Source: Desulfobulbaceae bacterium (GTDB lineage Bacteria > Desulfobacterota > Desulfobulbia > Desulfobulbales > DAOVSZ01). Taken from it: DNA of 14,034 nt. The stretch is from contig DAOVSZ010000036.1 of NCBI GenBank assembly GCA_030627725.1, positions 1 through 14,034 of the forward strand. The letters run 5' to 3'. The notes under the pieces were generated by a model. That model saw only the letters and a program-made list of their open reading frames with translations, ran no database searches and was not told where the DNA came from. The position numbers and the translations under genes are program-made. Shown here piece by piece: positions 13,400 through 14,034 of this stretch (within the stretch, counting starts at the first letter, position 1; each line of letters starts with the position of its first letter).

Positions 13400-14034
13400 C
13401 TATAGACTTATCAGTTTTTTGTAAATCTCTTCAGGTGTGATCATCCGGCCGTCCACCCGGTTATACATCTCTACCTGACACTCGGTCTGGTTTACCCGTT
13501 TTACCTCTCTGCTGATCTGGCCCATGTTCAGTTCCGGGACCAGAACGGCCCGGCACTGGCTCAGGACGCCGATCTGGGCCTTTTTAGGGAAAGGAAACAG
13601 GGTGACGAGTTGGAGCATGCCGGCTTTTAAACCCTGCTTTCTTGCCTCGATAATGGCGCGGCGTGCTGAACGCGCTACAGCGCCATAGGCAACGACTGCG
13701 ATCTCTGCGTCATCCAGCATGAAAGATTTCGTCATCTGGATCTCACAGAGGCCGTTGGTGATTTTCCGGTACTGCCTGAGCAAGAAGGCCTCGATCTCTT
13801 CCGGCCTCTGGGTGGGGTAGCCTCTCGGGTCGTGAATCAGCCCGGTAACATGGTGTCTGTAGCCTTCGCCAAAGGAGGCCATTGACGGCACCCCGCGGCT
13901 GTTGTCTTCGTACGGCAGGTACCATTCCGGCGGCACGTTCGGACGGATCCTGTCAACTGTTTCGATCGTATGCCTCTCCGGCAAAACAACGCTCTCCCGG
14001 GTATGCGCCACCATTTCATCTGAAAGAAGGATGA
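13400..14034 (-). CDS. korA: 2-oxoacid:ferredoxin oxidoreductase, alpha subunit (KorA type), C-terminal part, cut by window edge
   Basis: The reading frame is open to the end of the window, so the N-terminus lies outside; an internal ATG at 14012-14014 is not the start, because the preceding codons continue family sequence ('ILLSDE' before 'MVAHTRESVVLPE'). About 210 residues are visible. They include 'GVPSMASFGEGYRHHVTGL', then a transketolase C-terminal-type domain with 'VVAYGAVARSARRAI', 'LVTLFPFP' and 'VPELNMGQISREVKR', all typical of KorA. It binds the oxoacid/CoA side of the complex and interacts with the TPP subunit. First visible gene of the korABC run. Confidence 0.93.
   Translation of the reverse strand, partial: ILLSDEMVAHTRESVVLPERHTIETVDRIRPNVPPEWYLPYEDNSRGVPSMASFGEGYRHHVTGLIHDPRGYPTQRPEEIEAFLLRQYRKITNGLCEIQMTKSFMLDDAEIAVVAYGAVARSARRAIIEARKQGLKAGMLQLVTLFPFPKKAQIGVLSQCRAVLVPELNMGQISREVKRVNQTECQVEMYNRVDGRMITPEEIYKKLISL

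Overview
The window looks like a chromosomal segment of a strictly anaerobic bacterium, most likely a member of the Desulfobacterota (the former Deltaproteobacteria). The pointers are a three-subunit 2-oxoacid:ferredoxin oxidoreductase, a 2-hydroxyacyl-CoA dehydratase/activase-like pair, a heme-binding ethylbenzene-dehydrogenase-type domain, long PEP-synthase-like signalling fusions, and 7-9 bp tandem repeats at gene ends. This placement is inference from gene content; no rRNA or other strong taxonomic marker is present. Coding density is high and there is no gene-free stretch longer than about 200 bases. I see no tRNA, rRNA, CRISPR array, insertion sequence or phage gene.

Left edge, plus strand (10-1617): three tightly packed genes with a 1 bp gap and then an ATGA overlap. 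They encode a compact HgdB/HgdC-type (2-hydroxyacyl-CoA dehydratase D-component-like) protein, a 213-residue BadF/HgdC-type ASKHA activase, and a 60-residue four-cysteine protein. This is the least understood part of the window and could be a miniature ATP-driven low-potential Fe-S redox system.

1636-2553, minus strand: metF (methylenetetrahydrofolate reductase), convergent with the cassette.

2751-7305, minus strand: a four-gene signalling operon. In transcription order it runs: degenerate GGDEF - receiver - HD-GYP protein; exported ethylbenzene-dehydrogenase-type heme-binding/CBM9-like protein; membrane histidine kinase; single-domain response regulator. Two of the three junctions are ATGA overlaps. 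A plausible sigma-70-like promoter lies at 7360-7389. The layout suggests a periplasmic (possibly heme/redox) input read by a kinase and converted into c-di-GMP degradation.

7419-14034, minus strand: a 2-oxoacid/glutamate block. In transcription order it holds korA (cut by the window edge), korB, korC, a 1011-residue receiver-like plus PEP-synthase-type ATP-grasp protein lacking the phosphohistidine and PEP domains, and gdhA (NADP-type glutamate dehydrogenase). Kor and GdhA meet at 2-oxoglutarate, linking ferredoxin, succinyl-CoA and ammonium assimilation; the ATP-grasp protein between them has no known function.

Short tandem repeats (7, 8 and 9 bp units) sit at the 3' ends of several genes. 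At 8850-8898 the heptanucleotide array has become coding and forms the C-terminus of the ATP-grasp protein.
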